From Paenibacillus hamazuiensis (GTDB lineage Bacteria; Bacillota; Bacilli; Paenibacillales; NBRC-103111): a DNA stretch of 64,000 nt. Positions 1 through 8,914 of the stretch are shown here, one piece after another. Below the pieces are notes generated by a model that was given only the letters and a program-made list of their open reading frames with translations, did no database searches and was not told the origin of the DNA. The stretch spans positions 7,975,501 to 8,039,500 of the forward strand of contig NZ_JALRMO010000001.1 in the NCBI RefSeq assembly GCF_023276405.1, in the 5' to 3' direction. Made by a program: the position numbers and the translations under genes. Position 1 is the stretch's first letter; each line of letters opens with the position of its first letter.

Positions 1-1
1 G

Positions 2-193
2 TTCGACCAAATTTTCGTCATGCGCAACGGCGCCGTAGCGAATAAAGTTGATGTCATCATGATGTATACGTATCAAAAAGGGATACTCGAGTTCAAGATC
101 GGCACGGCGACGGCCGCCGGGTTCCTGGTCATTTTCGCCACGCTGATCATTACGTTTGTGACCAGAGCGATCATTCGTTACGATGAGGGGTGA
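2..193 (+). CDS. Sugar ABC transporter permease, C-terminal end (partial)
   Basis: The reading frame is open from the left window edge to TGA at 191-193, giving the last 63 residues of a protein. It has a hydrophobic stretch (GFLVIFATLIITFVTRAII) followed by a short basic tail, as at the C-terminus of MalF/UgpA-type permeases. The next gene encodes a MalG/UgpE-type permease, and its ribosome site overlaps this stop codon, which is the usual order of such a pair in one operon. The call rests mostly on context because only the last membrane helix is visible. Confidence 0.7.
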   Translation, partial: FDQIFVMRNGAVANKVDVIMMYTYQKGILEFKIGTATAAGFLVIFATLIITFVTRAIIRYDEG

Positions 194-200
194 GACATAC

Positions 201-1070
201 ATGCTCGATAAATATCCGCATAGCGGCTGGGCCAGCCGGCTGTTCGACACGATCAACACCGTTTTTCTGCTGCTCTTGATCGCGACGATGATCGTTCCTT
301 TTCTGAACACATTTGCGCTTGCGTTTTCGACGAATTTCGCTTCCATGCAGCCGGGCATCGTACTTTGGCCCAAGGAGTTCAGCGTGGAAGGCTTTTCGAC
401 CGTTTGGAACCGGATGCAGCTTTACATGCCTTTTACAAACAATGTGATCGTTACTTTGGTCGGCACGGCCGGACATCTCATCCTTTGCGCGATGGCGGGG
501 TATGTGCTCGTGCAGCAAGGGCTGCCGGGGAAAAAGCTGATGGTTTCCCTGATCATGCTGACGATGATGGTGCCCGGCGAAGCCATCATGATTCCGCTTT
601 ATATCGTGAATAAGGAGCTCGGCTTGCTTAATACTTTGACAGCGCTTATTATTTCCGGACTCGTATCCGGCTTCAGCATATTGCTTATGCGCAACTTTTT
701 CCTGACGGTGCCCAGCGAAATGAACGAGTCGGCCCGGATCGACGGTGCGGGAGATTTCCGGATTTTCGTCACGATGTACCTGCCGCTGGCCAAAGCGGGA
801 CTCGCCACGGTCGCGCTGTTCGAATTCGTCAGCCGTTGGAACCAGTTTACTCCGGCGCTGCTGTACATTAACAACCACGCGAAATATACGCTGCAAATCG
901 CGCTCAAGTCGTTGATCATCGATACCGACGCAACAAGCAGCAACTTCATCATCACCACCAACGTAAGGATGGCGGGTATCGTCATTGCCCTGCTGCCGCT
1001 TGTCATCATTTATCCTTATGTGCAAAAATATTTCGTCAAAGGCATCATGGTCGGTGCCAATAAGGAGTGA
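201..1070 (+). CDS. Carbohydrate ABC transporter permease (MalG/UgpE type)
   Basis: Inner-membrane half-channel of a carbohydrate importer, 289 residues, with about six hydrophobic segments. The cytoplasmic EAA loop that docks on the ATPase is seen as ESARIDGAGDFRIF about two thirds along, followed by LPLAKAG. An ATG at 183 is possible, but AGGGGTG at 186-192 sits seven to eight bases before ATG 201, which I chose. No ATPase or binding protein for this transporter is in the window; they may lie upstream or be shared (a MsmX-like ATPase is at 18970). It starts an operon-like run with the phosphoesterase and glycosidase genes downstream, with an 8-base or smaller gap to the next gene. Confidence 0.9.
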   Translation: MLDKYPHSGWASRLFDTINTVFLLLLIATMIVPFLNTFALAFSTNFASMQPGIVLWPKEFSVEGFSTVWNRMQLYMPFTNNVIVTLVGTAGHLILCAMAGYVLVQQGLPGKKLMVSLIMLTMMVPGEAIMIPLYIVNKELGLLNTLTALIISGLVSGFSILLMRNFFLTVPSEMNESARIDGAGDFRIFVTMYLPLAKAGLATVALFEFVSRWNQFTPALLYINNHAKYTLQIALKSLIIDTDATSSNFIITTNVRMAGIVIALLPLVIIYPYVQKYFVKGIMVGANKE

Positions 1071-1075
1071 TCCGA

Positions 1076-2365
1076 ATGAACGGGACAGGAAGACGAGTCA
1101 TCACGTCCTCATATACAAGATTCATCCCCGCCGAGGCGCAAAGCAGCTATATCGAAATTCCTTTCACCATGCCGGAGCAAGCGGAGGAGATTCATGTCGC
1201 CTACAGTGTGGTATCGCACGGGGAGCCGAGTGCGGTGATCGACCTCGGCGTGCGCGACGGCAAGCGGGTGCGCGGCTGGAGCGGCGGCGCCCGCACGGAG
1301 TTTCGGATCGGCCGGGAGACGGCGACCCCCGGTTATTTGGCGGGCGACCTTGCGCCGGGCGAATGGGCGGTGCTGCACAACGCATACAAGGTGCCGCAGG
1401 AAGGCTGCACGGTGAACGTCACCGTTCGCTGCTCTCTCGCCACGCCCAGATGGCTGAAGGGCGATCTGCACACGCACAGCGTGAACAGCGACGGCAAGTA
1501 TACGCTGGAGGAAAACGCGGCGATCATGGAGCAGCTCGGCTGCGACTTCATCGCGATGACGGACCATAACGCGATCAGCCAGAACTACACGTATCCGCGC
1601 GGAACGAACGTCGTGATGATCCCCGGGATGGAGTTTACGACGAATTTCGGGCACAGCAATTTTCTCGGCGTGACCGATCCGCTGAACGATTTCCGCGTGA
1701 AAAGCCGGGATGATGTGAATGAGCACTTGGCTGAAGCGCGCGCCAAGGGAGCGAAGATCGTGCTGAACCACCCGCACTGCGATTATTGCGCTTGGGAGTG
1801 GGGATTCGACGTCGACCACGATTGGGTGGAGGTTTGGAACGGCCCGTTCAGCGAACGGAACGCGCGCACGCTCGCCTGGTGGCAGGAGCAGCTGGAATCC
1901 GGTCGACGGCTGGTCGCCGTCGGCGGAAGCGATGTGCATCGCCCGGACCCGTATGTGAAGCATGCGATGCCCTGCACGTGGGTGTACGCGGAGATGAAGA
2001 CGATCGACGGCATTTTGGAAGGCATCGGCAAAGGCCGTGTCGTCATGACGCATTCGCCGGAGGGACCGTTTATGGAGCTGACCTGCGGCGATTACATGAC
2101 GGGGGATGTGATCCCGGCTTCGGCCGATCAGGACGAAGCGAGCATAAGACTGCGAATCGACAATTTGCTTGCCGGTGACCGGGTGAAGCTGATCAGCGAG
2201 CGCGGCGTCGAGCAGACCGTCAACGTCAACCGGAGCGGCGAAGGCTTGTTTGAAGCGAATGCGGAGGGACGGTTATTTTACCGGGCGGAAGTTTGGCGTC
2301 ATTTCGAGCAGGCGGATCAAATGCTGCTTGCGGCGCTGACGAACCCGATTTATTGGGAAAGGTGA
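1076..2365 (+). CDS. CehA/McbA-type PHP metallohydrolase with N-terminal beta-rich domain
   Basis: PHP (polymerase and histidinol phosphatase) superfamily metal-dependent hydrolase of the CehA/McbA kind, 429 residues. The metal-ligand pattern is complete: HTH with H132/H134 and D139, TDH at 163-164, E186, H193, NHPH at 231-234, and GSDVH with D286 and H288. Residues 1-125 are an extra domain without PHP motifs; it can be aligned by eye with the separate small protein at 34972. The start is ATG 1076, eight bases after AAGGAG at 1062-1067; a GTG at 1067 overlaps the ribosome site and is less likely. It likely cleaves a phosphoester or related ester bond. The substrate is unknown, but its place between sugar permeases and a second phosphoesterase suggests a phosphorylated carbohydrate. 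Confidence 0.85.
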   Translation: MNGTGRRVITSSYTRFIPAEAQSSYIEIPFTMPEQAEEIHVAYSVVSHGEPSAVIDLGVRDGKRVRGWSGGARTEFRIGRETATPGYLAGDLAPGEWAVLHNAYKVPQEGCTVNVTVRCSLATPRWLKGDLHTHSVNSDGKYTLEENAAIMEQLGCDFIAMTDHNAISQNYTYPRGTNVVMIPGMEFTTNFGHSNFLGVTDPLNDFRVKSRDDVNEHLAEARAKGAKIVLNHPHCDYCAWEWGFDVDHDWVEVWNGPFSERNARTLAWWQEQLESGRRLVAVGGSDVHRPDPYVKHAMPCTWVYAEMKTIDGILEGIGKGRVVMTHSPEGPFMELTCGDYMTGDVIPASADQDEASIRLRIDNLLAGDRVKLISERGVEQTVNVNRSGEGLFEANAEGRLFYRAEVWRHFEQADQMLLAALTNPIYWER

Positions 2366-2371
2366 TGGAGG

Positions 2372-3163
2372 ATGGAATTTACGGCAATGACGTTCAACCT
2401 GAGGTATAACGAGCCGAAGGACGGCGCGAACGCCTGGCCGAACCGGGTGGAGCACGCGGCGCTTGTGATCCGCGAGCAAAATCCGCTCATCGTCGGGACG
2501 CAGGAAGGTTATTACGACATGCTGACCGACCTGGAACCGAAGCTGCCGGGTTATGCATGGATCGGGCAAGGGCGCTTCGGGGGCCGCGACAACGAGCATT
2601 GCGCGATTTTTTACAAGGAAGCGGAGCTGGAGCTGCTGGAGCAGGGGCAGTTTTGGCTGTCGGAGACGCCGGATGAGATCGCGTCGAAAAGCTGGGGCAG
2701 CATGTTCCCGCGGGTTTGCACGTGGGCGCGGTTTCGCCACGTCGGCACGGGCAAGCAGCTGATGGCGTACAACACGCATCTCGATCATTACAGCCATGAT
2801 GCCCGCTGCCGCGGGGCCAAGGTCATCTGGGACGTGATCCGTTCCCACAAATTCGAGCATTCGCTGCCGATCGCGCTGCTTGGTGATTTCAACAGCGCCC
2901 CGGACGATGTGCCGATCCGTTTTTTGCGCGGCGATATGGAGTATGAAGGCCGCTCGACGTGGCTTAAGGACGCCTTTACGGCATTATCCGGCCCGATCGG
3001 ACTTACGGCCCACAGCTTCAAAGGCGGGACGGAGGGCGAGCCGATCGACTATATTTTCGTTTCGCCGGACATCGAAGTGCTCGAAACGATGGTCGTCCGC
3101 AGGTCGGTGGATGGAGCGTTCCCATCCGATCATTATCCGGTCGTTTCCCGATTGCAATTGTAA
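2372..3163 (+). CDS. Endonuclease/exonuclease/phosphatase-family hydrolase
   Basis: Metal-dependent phosphoesterase of the EEP (DNase I-like) fold, 263 residues. The family signature is complete: N9 in FNLRYN, E45 in GTQEG, NTHLDH at 134-139, GDFN with D172 and N174, IDYIFVS, and the terminal SDHYPV box. There is no signal peptide, so it acts in the cytoplasm. In sugar operons this group acts on small phosphodiesters or phospho-sugars rather than on DNA. Only six bases separate it from the PHP gene, and the ribosome site GGAGG lies across that gap. Two different phosphoesterases in one sugar-transport operon imply a phosphorylated or phosphodiester-linked substrate. The exact substrate is not deducible. 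Confidence 0.85.
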   Translation: MEFTAMTFNLRYNEPKDGANAWPNRVEHAALVIREQNPLIVGTQEGYYDMLTDLEPKLPGYAWIGQGRFGGRDNEHCAIFYKEAELELLEQGQFWLSETPDEIASKSWGSMFPRVCTWARFRHVGTGKQLMAYNTHLDHYSHDARCRGAKVIWDVIRSHKFEHSLPIALLGDFNSAPDDVPIRFLRGDMEYEGRSTWLKDAFTALSGPIGLTAHSFKGGTEGEPIDYIFVSPDIEVLETMVVRRSVDGAFPSDHYPVVSRLQL

Positions 3164-3195
3164 GAAAAGCTGGACAGAAAAAAGGAGATTAACGG

Positions 3196-6039
3196 ATGAG
3201 CCGATCTTTGGAAAAAATATACGTCGTCTTCAAAACGCACTTCGATATCGGCTTTACCGGCTGGGTATCGGACGTCGTGCAGCGGTACAGGACCGAAATG
3301 CTGAAGGACGTTATCGATATATGCGAGAAAACGAAAGACAACCCCGGAGCGGAGAAATACGTATGGACGATGTCCGCCTGGCCTTTGCTGCAGTCGCTGG
3401 AAGGCGCGGGTGAGGAGGACAAAGCGAAGGCGCTGGAGTTTTTGGCGAGCCGCCAGCTGATTTGGCACAAGCTTCCCTATACGACGCATACGGAATTTTG
3501 CGGGCTTGAAGAATGGATTCGCGGCATGTACGTGTCGCGCAAGCTGTCGGAGCAGTTCGGCTACGAGCCGAAGGATGCGAAAATGACCGACGTGCCGGGA
3601 CACACGTGGATCGTGCCGTCGCTGCTGAAAAAAGCCGGCGTGAACATTTTGCATCTCGGCTGCAACCCGGCCTCGACGCCGCCGGACGTGCCTCCGGCGT
3701 TTTATTGGGAAGGGCCGGACGGCGAACGGCTGCTGACTTTTTACTCGAAGGGCTCCTACGGCACCGGCATCCTTCCGCCGGGCGACTGGAACCACCCCGT
3801 TTGGCTCGCGATGATCCAAACGAGCGACAACCACGGCCCGCATGACGCTTCGGTCATTGCGGAGATGAAGGCTTCCATTCAGGCGGCTGGCCTGAATGCG
3901 GAGCTGCACATCGGCAGTCTCGGCGACTTCGCCGATGATTTTCTCGCGCGAAACCCGGAGCTTCCGGTCATTCGCGGGGATATGGCCGACGCGTGGATTC
4001 ACGGCGTCGGGACGGCGCCGCGCGAAGTGGCGCGCGTCCGCGGGCTGCGCGGCCGGATCGCCGCGGCGGAGAGCGCGCTGGCGCACCGCGCGTTCGCAGG
4101 CGCCGGCGAAGAGATCGCCGCCGCGAAAGGGAAAATCGCCGAAAGCTACGAGCATACGCTGCTGTTCGGCGAGCATACGTGGGGAATGGACTGCAAGACG
4201 TTCCTGTTCCCGAGAACGTACGATAAGGAGTCGTTCCGCAAGGACAAACAAAGCGAGCGCTACAAGCGGATGGAGCATTCGTGGCAGGAGCAGCGCGAGT
4301 ATCTGGATAAAGCCGAGGCTGCCTTGCAGGAAGCGGTTCGTCTGATCGCGGAACGCGGAGCGGCCGAGCCGTTCGGCGGCCAGGGCGATGACGGGATTGC
4401 CGGCAGCAGTCCGGTTGGGCACGGCAGTCCTGTCGATGATGACAGCTCGGTAAAAATGCTGCAGGTGTACAATTACCTCGGTTGGCCCCGCGACGGCCTC
4501 GTATGGCTTGATGAGGAGCAGCTGCCGAAGGAAGGCGAGCGGCTGATCGACACCGCTGCGGGCGGGCAGGTCCGCCTCATTCCTTGTGACGGCGGAGCCT
4601 ATGCTTTCGTGAAGGAGCTGCCGGCGCTCGGCTTCAGGACGCTCGCTTACGAGCGCAATCCTGCGGGAAGCTCGCCGGGCGCGGAGCCCGGCGATGCGCC
4701 GGAAGCGGCATCGGGCGTCACGCCAAGCGCTGCACCGGGCACGGTGCCGGACGCTGTCCTCGAACTGGCCGCCTCGGCGGCCGATGTGAGCTCCGCCGTC
4801 CTCAAGGAGGTCGTTTCGGCCGGTGCCGGGCCATCTGTTGTCGGCCGGTTGACCGAAGCGGAAGCGGTGCTGGAAAACAGGCACCTGCTGATCCAAATCG
4901 ACCGGCGCACCGGCTGGGTCCGCAGCTTTTTCGATAAAAGGCTGAACAAGGAATGGATCGACGGGGCGGCCGAGTATGGCTTCGGCCAGTTCGAATACAA
5001 CGTATACTCCAGCAGCGAAATTACGAGGTATTTGAAAAAATACGCGTACCGGTTTTACGACTGGGGTGTGCACGATTTCGGGAAAACAGGATATCCCGAG
5101 GACCAGAAACGTCTATCTTATACGACTCAGCTGAGCGATATTCGCATCGTGCAGGACGGTTACTCCGTCCGGGTGGAATGCATCGCCGGCACGGAAGCCG
5201 AATCGGTCGGCGAATACGGAAACGCCCGGGAAGTGCGCTGGAGCTACTCGCTCTCCGAAGAGCCGTACCTCGATATGGAGCTGAACCTCGCGGGCAAGGA
5301 GGAGACGCCGAAGGCGGAATCCGGCCACCTGCTGTTCCCGCTGAAGCTGGAACGCCCGCAGTACCGCGTAAACAAACTTGGCACCGTGCTCGACCCGTGC
5401 ACCGATCTGGTGCCGTCCTCGAGCACCTTGCTGAACTGCTGCGAAAGCTTTGTCGACGTCTCCAACGGCTTCGCCGGGATGGCGATCATCCCGCTCGATA
5501 CGCCGCTGTTTTTCATCGGCCGCAACGGCATGTGGGATTTTGAGCCCGACTACAAACCGGAGAAGCCGGAGATCAACTTCAACCTGTTCAACAACTGGTG
5601 GGGGACGAACTTCCCGCAGTGGCAGGGCGGAGATTTCCGCTTTCGCTACCGGCTGGTGCCGCATGAAGGCGACTGGATGCAGGGCGGCGTTTGGAAAACG
5701 GCGCAGGAAACGATGGCGCCTCCGATGGCGCTGCAGGTTCATCGCCCGGCAGCCGGCGGCGTCAAGGAGATGCTGCCGCTTGGGCTGGACGGAATGGCCG
5801 TCGTCGCATTCAAGCCGGCGGAAGACGGGGACGGCGTCATTTTGCGCCTTCGCGAATGCATAGGGGAGAAGCGCCGGGTGGCGATCCATCTTCCTCGAGA
5901 AGTGCGCGAGGTCGTGCAAACCGATCTGCTCGAAAGGAATTCGGGTGCTTTGGAAGTGCGGGCAAATGCCGAGCGCAGCTGTACAGTCGTTTGTCTGCAT
6001 ACCCGGCCGTTTGAAGTGCATACCCTTCGCATCCGATAA
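3196..6039 (+). CDS. GH38-like (DUF5054-type) glycoside hydrolase family protein
   Basis: Large cytoplasmic protein of 947 residues. The N-terminal KTHFDIGFTG (H15, D17) recalls the HxDxG metal and nucleophile region of the alpha-mannosidase GH38 fold; I recognise the overall sequence as the kind called DUF5054. Aromatic-rich blocks follow, such as FNLFNNWWGTNFPQWQGGDF near the C-terminus, which resemble a beta-sandwich domain of family 38 enzymes. Two low-complexity Gly/Ser/Pro/Ala/Asp segments (about residues 393-417 and 486-550) interrupt it and look like flexible linkers. The ribosome site AAAGGAG lies just upstream of ATG 3196. It ends the operon-like run, suggesting an intracellular glycosidase acting on the imported glycan. 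The activity itself is inference. Confidence 0.7.
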   Translation: MSRSLEKIYVVFKTHFDIGFTGWVSDVVQRYRTEMLKDVIDICEKTKDNPGAEKYVWTMSAWPLLQSLEGAGEEDKAKALEFLASRQLIWHKLPYTTHTEFCGLEEWIRGMYVSRKLSEQFGYEPKDAKMTDVPGHTWIVPSLLKKAGVNILHLGCNPASTPPDVPPAFYWEGPDGERLLTFYSKGSYGTGILPPGDWNHPVWLAMIQTSDNHGPHDASVIAEMKASIQAAGLNAELHIGSLGDFADDFLARNPELPVIRGDMADAWIHGVGTAPREVARVRGLRGRIAAAESALAHRAFAGAGEEIAAAKGKIAESYEHTLLFGEHTWGMDCKTFLFPRTYDKESFRKDKQSERYKRMEHSWQEQREYLDKAEAALQEAVRLIAERGAAEPFGGQGDDGIAGSSPVGHGSPVDDDSSVKMLQVYNYLGWPRDGLVWLDEEQLPKEGERLIDTAAGGQVRLIPCDGGAYAFVKELPALGFRTLAYERNPAGSSPGAEPGDAPEAASGVTPSAAPGTVPDAVLELAASAADVSSAVLKEVVSAGAGPSVVGRLTEAEAVLENRHLLIQIDRRTGWVRSFFDKRLNKEWIDGAAEYGFGQFEYNVYSSSEITRYLKKYAYRFYDWGVHDFGKTGYPEDQKRLSYTTQLSDIRIVQDGYSVRVECIAGTEAESVGEYGNAREVRWSYSLSEEPYLDMELNLAGKEETPKAESGHLLFPLKLERPQYRVNKLGTVLDPCTDLVPSSSTLLNCCESFVDVSNGFAGMAIIPLDTPLFFIGRNGMWDFEPDYKPEKPEINFNLFNNWWGTNFPQWQGGDFRFRYRLVPHEGDWMQGGVWKTAQETMAPPMALQVHRPAAGGVKEMLPLGLDGMAVVAFKPAEDGDGVILRLRECIGEKRRVAIHLPREVREVVQTDLLERNSGALEVRANAERSCTVVCLHTRPFEVHTLRIR

Positions 6040-6107
6040 CGGCAGCGCTCTCGGGTAGACGTTCGGATCCTGCGGAAAACGCGAAAATCCGACAGGCTCC
6101 CTTCAAG

Positions 6108-6137
6108 TTTACAGAACGGCGATTCGTATCGTATGAT
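6108..6137 (+). promoter_or_regulatory. Sigma-A promoter of the LacI regulator gene
   Basis: TTTACA at 6108-6113 and TATGAT at 6132-6137 are spaced by 18 bases, about 45 bases before the LacI-family gene. The upstream glycosidase ends at 6039 and no clear terminator lies between. Confidence 0.7.
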
Positions 6138-6155
6138 AGAATCTATACCCAAGAA

Positions 6156-6169
6156 TGTGAACGTTTGAA
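6156..6169. promoter_or_regulatory. LacI-family operator-like site (possible autoregulation or cre)
   Basis: TGTGAACGTTTGAA is centred on AACGTT, the CG-centred half-site pattern of LacI-family operators, and matches most of the CcpA cre consensus. It lies about 20-30 bases after the -10 box and before ATG 6181, a good place for repression. It could be autoregulation by the gene it precedes or catabolite control. Confidence 0.4.
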
Positions 6170-6180
6170 AGGAGCAGGGC

Positions 6181-7200
6181 ATGAAGCCGACCATATACGA
6201 TGTAGCCCAGGCCGCCGGGGTTTCCATCGCCACCGTATCGAAGGTCATCAACGGGACGGGGCGGATCAGCGAGAAAACGCGCAATCACGTGCTGAGCGTC
6301 ATGGACCAGCTCAAGTACCAGCCGAGCATGGTCGCCTCCGCCTTAACCGGCAAAAGCACGTTTACGATCGGGCTGACCATCCCGGACCTTGCCAACCCGT
6401 TTTTCGCCGAGATCGCACGGGCTGTCGAGGACAGGGGACACGAGTACGGGTTTAACGTGTTCATCTGCAGCACGGACAACGATCCGGAGCGGGAAATCCG
6501 CTATTATTCCCTGCTTACGCAAAAGCGGGTGGACGGCATTATCGTGGCGACGCGGATTCAGAACGACCAATTTTTGAAGAAGCTGATCTCGCAAAATATT
6601 CCGATCGCGCTCATCACCAACGAAATGCCGACGCTTGCGGTCGATACGGTGATGGTCGACGATTTTCTCGGCGGCTATCAGGCCGGCAACTATTTGGCCG
6701 AGCTCGGACACCGGCACATTGCGATCATCGCGGAGGATTTGGTTAACAAAAGCAACCTCGAGCGCATTCGCGGCTGCAAGCAGGCGATGATGGCCGCTGC
6801 CGTCGAATTCGACGACCGCCTGCTCGCCGTCGGCGAGTTTACGGTGCAGAGCGGCAAGGAAGCGATGCTGCGCCTGCTGGAGCTGGACGACCGCCCGTCC
6901 GCGGTGTTCGCCTGCAACGATCTGCTCGCGATCGGTGCGATTCAGGCGGCCCGGGAGCGGGGGCTGCATATGCCGCACGATTTGTCCGTGATCGGCTTCG
7001 ACAACACCGTGCTCGCGACCATCATCGACCCGCCGCTGACGACGATCGGACAGCCGATACAGGAAATCGGCCGGCAGGCGATCGACCTGCTCGTGCAGGA
7101 GATCAAGGGAGAAAAGTCGCTCAAGCAAAGAGTCGTGCTGCTGCCGGAGCTTGTGGTCCGCAGCTCATGCATGCCGAAGGAGCCGATCGAAATTCCGTAG
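6181..7200 (+). CDS. LacI-family transcriptional regulator
   Basis: Sugar-responsive repressor of 339 residues. The N-terminal helix-turn-helix reads YDVAQAAGVSIATVSKVING (residues 5-24), followed by the hinge region with KYQPSMVASALTGKST and a periplasmic-binding-protein-like effector domain (IGLTIPDLANPFFAEI onward, then VIGFDNTVLATIIDPPLTTI). AAAGGAG at 6168-6174 lies six bases before ATG 6181. It probably controls the adjacent glycan-import operon. It is also the only LacI-family gene in the window, so it is a candidate for the repeated AAGCGCTT operators near the iol genes and module C; which sites it binds cannot be told from sequence alone. Confidence 0.92.
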   Translation: MKPTIYDVAQAAGVSIATVSKVINGTGRISEKTRNHVLSVMDQLKYQPSMVASALTGKSTFTIGLTIPDLANPFFAEIARAVEDRGHEYGFNVFICSTDNDPEREIRYYSLLTQKRVDGIIVATRIQNDQFLKKLISQNIPIALITNEMPTLAVDTVMVDDFLGGYQAGNYLAELGHRHIAIIAEDLVNKSNLERIRGCKQAMMAAAVEFDDRLLAVGEFTVQSGKEAMLRLLELDDRPSAVFACNDLLAIGAIQAARERGLHMPHDLSVIGFDNTVLATIIDPPLTTIGQPIQEIGRQAIDLLVQEIKGEKSLKQRVVLLPELVVRSSCMPKEPIEIP

Positions 7201-7216
7201 AACCACCGTTTTTCGC

Positions 7217-7284
7217 CTCCTGTCTTGCGCCGAACCGGCGTAAGGCGCTCTCCTATCGGATGGAGAGCTCGGGGAGGTTTTTTT
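7217..7284 (+). terminator. Possible terminator after the LacI gene
   Basis: GCTCTCC (7247-7253) pairs with GGAGAGC (7262-7268), and an outer CCTCC/GGAGG pair (7217-7221 with 7273-7277) may enclose it; a run of seven T follows at 7278-7284. The stem is interrupted, so this is a moderate call. Confidence 0.5.
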
Positions 7285-7312
7285 ATCAAACCAACCGGGA
7301 GGATAAAATGGT

Positions 7313-7984
7313 ATGACAACCAACTTTGATCTGCAGCTGGCGGAAAAATACGCGCCGTATATATACTTTGACCGCAAAGAACCGTTTTTCCCGGTCAGGG
7401 TGGGCGTCACGGTGTTTAGCGAAGCCGGCCGCTCCGGCTCGTTCAACCGGGAATTCCGCTTCGACAATCCGAAGCTGAAGCACGTGATCGAATACGCGAT
7501 TTATTGGGATTATGACATTCAGCATTTGTATGAGATGGAGCATGTGTGGATATTCGTCGGACAGGACGGCGAGGTGCTCGATTGCGAGGCCAGTTTTCAC
7601 GGCCGCTATTTGAAGGGGCTTTTGAAGGACCGAAGCAACATCGAGGACGGCACGCACGCAAAGCTGTATTCGCAGCCGGGCAAACACGCTTTTTCACCTA
7701 TGGCCGAACTGTTCGAGCTGCTGCCGGACTTGCGGGAGGCGACAAACGTAAGGGCGGGGAACGGCGGATTGATCGTGACGGGCATTTACGAGGGTGTGTA
7801 CACTACAAACGAAGAGAAAAACCGCATCGTAGAGCAGTATTTGCAAAAATTCCGCTTCGATCCGGCGATGGAATTCGAACGTTACGTTATCCCGCGTGAT
7901 CTGTATGTGCCGTGGGAGCAGCTGTACAAGGAAATTCCGCAGCGGATCGAAAGCTGCCTCGCCGAGATCAGAGCCGCGCTGTAA
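7313..7984 (+). CDS. Uncharacterised cytoplasmic protein
   Basis: Protein of 223 residues with no signal peptide or membrane segment that I can assign to a named family with confidence. It begins AEKYAPYIYFDRKEPFFPVR and carries acidic and aromatic blocks (IYWDYDIQHLYEMEHVW, VGQDGEVLDCEASFHG, GKHAFSPM). The conserved-looking His, Asp and Glu residues could form a metal or substrate site. GGGAGG at 7297-7302 precedes ATG 7313; the ATG at 7308 stops after two codons. It stands alone between the LacI gene and a broken hydrolase gene on the other strand. No function is proposed. Confidence 0.75.
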   Translation: MTTNFDLQLAEKYAPYIYFDRKEPFFPVRVGVTVFSEAGRSGSFNREFRFDNPKLKHVIEYAIYWDYDIQHLYEMEHVWIFVGQDGEVLDCEASFHGRYLKGLLKDRSNIEDGTHAKLYSQPGKHAFSPMAELFELLPDLREATNVRAGNGGLIVTGIYEGVYTTNEEKNRIVEQYLQKFRFDPAMEFERYVIPRDLYVPWEQLYKEIPQRIESCLAEIRAAL

Positions 7985-8116
7985 GTTTTGGCCTGCCGTC
8001 CGGCAAATACGCGTAGCGGCGTCCGGGTGCGCGAAGGTGAACGCCGCGGATGCCGCTGCATTTGTTTTATGCCTGGAAATTATGAGAAGCAAACTTGCGA
8101 GAGCCGGGGGCTTCGT

Positions 8117-8662
8117 TCACAAGCTTTTAATATCGTGCGCAACCTCGGACAAATCGCCCGCAAGCTGGTGCCCGCACCCATCAAGCTCGCGGACGGCCGC
8201 CTGCGGGAGATGCTGCGCATACATCGCAAGATGGGCAAAAGGCACGACCTCGTCGTCCCGGCTGTGGTAAAGGAAAATTCGCTCTATGCCGGAAAGCCTG
8301 CGAGCGAAATCTTCACACGCCGCAAACTCGCGAGCTTCCCAATTTGGAGCGCCCCAGAAGGGCGGTGCGATCAGAAACATACCCGCAACCGGTTTGGCAG
8401 GCTCCTCTTCGGTTACATATTTCAGCAAAACCGAAGCGCCCAAAGAATGGCCGACAACGATCACCTCGCCGTTTAATGCGGCAAACTCTTTTCCAATCCG
8501 GTCTTTCCATGCTTCATAACGCGGGCTCCCTTCATCCGGCATCCGCGGATAAAACACATTTTATTCAGGGCCTAAGGCCTCCTTTAATTGCAGAGCCATT
8601 TTGCCGTCCGCTTCGTAGGCTCCGAGCCCTGCGCCTTGAATGAAAAGCACACGTTTTCTCAA
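8117..8662 (-). pseudogene. RBBP9/YdeN-type serine hydrolase broken by one in-frame stop
   Basis: Read from TTG 8662 the minus strand encodes RKRVLFIQGAGLGAYEADGK, runs to GPE, meets TAA at 8563-8561, and continues in the same frame as NVFYPRMPDEG to the end at 8117. Family members usually have an aromatic residue at that place, so a single TAT or TAC to TAA change would explain the break. Everything needed for catalysis lies after the stop: nucleophile elbow GHSLG, Asp in SRDDEVVP, His in GCGHQL. Without the stop it would be 181 residues, normal for this small alpha/beta-hydrolase family. It may be a real nonsense mutation or a sequencing error. A GTG at 8557 could restart a shortened product lacking the first beta strand. 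Confidence 0.8.
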
Positions 8663-8793
8663 GCGTCGTTCATTCCTTCCTCTGATTTTACCCGGAAAAC
8701 GGAAAACTCCACCTTATTCTAGCACGAAACCCGGGAAGCGGTTTCTTTTCAATTGCTTTTTTCATGCTGTAAGTCCGCAACAAAGGAAATTCA

Positions 8794-8821
8794 TTGACAA
8801 CCGGAGAGCTTCGGTTATAAT
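8794..8821 (+). promoter_or_regulatory. Sigma-A promoter of iolD-iolE
   Basis: Perfect boxes TTGACA (8794-8799) and TATAAT (8816-8821) with a 16-base spacer. Transcription would start near 8828, giving a leader of about 120 bases that contains two AAGCGCTT palindromes. Confidence 0.85.
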
Positions 8822-8835
8822 TTTTAGTAGTGGGG

Positions 8836-8845
8836 TAAGCGCTTA
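8836..8845. promoter_or_regulatory. LacI-type operator TAAGCGCTTA upstream of iolD
   Basis: Ten-base perfect palindrome centred about 20 bases after the -10 box, a classic roadblock position. It lacks the outer TG and CA of a CcpA site, so a dedicated LacI-family repressor is more likely. Confidence 0.65.
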
Positions 8846-8914
8846 ATCAAAATGATTTACTTTGCAATCAACAAGTGCATGATTTGAACTAAAGCACCAT
8901 ATATTTGAATCAGG

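Noticed and set aside
3133-5073. A 646-codon open frame on the minus strand inside the GH38-like gene
   Set aside because: It is antisense to a well-supported gene, Arg/His-rich without family motifs and lacks a ribosome site; it comes from high-GC codon bias.
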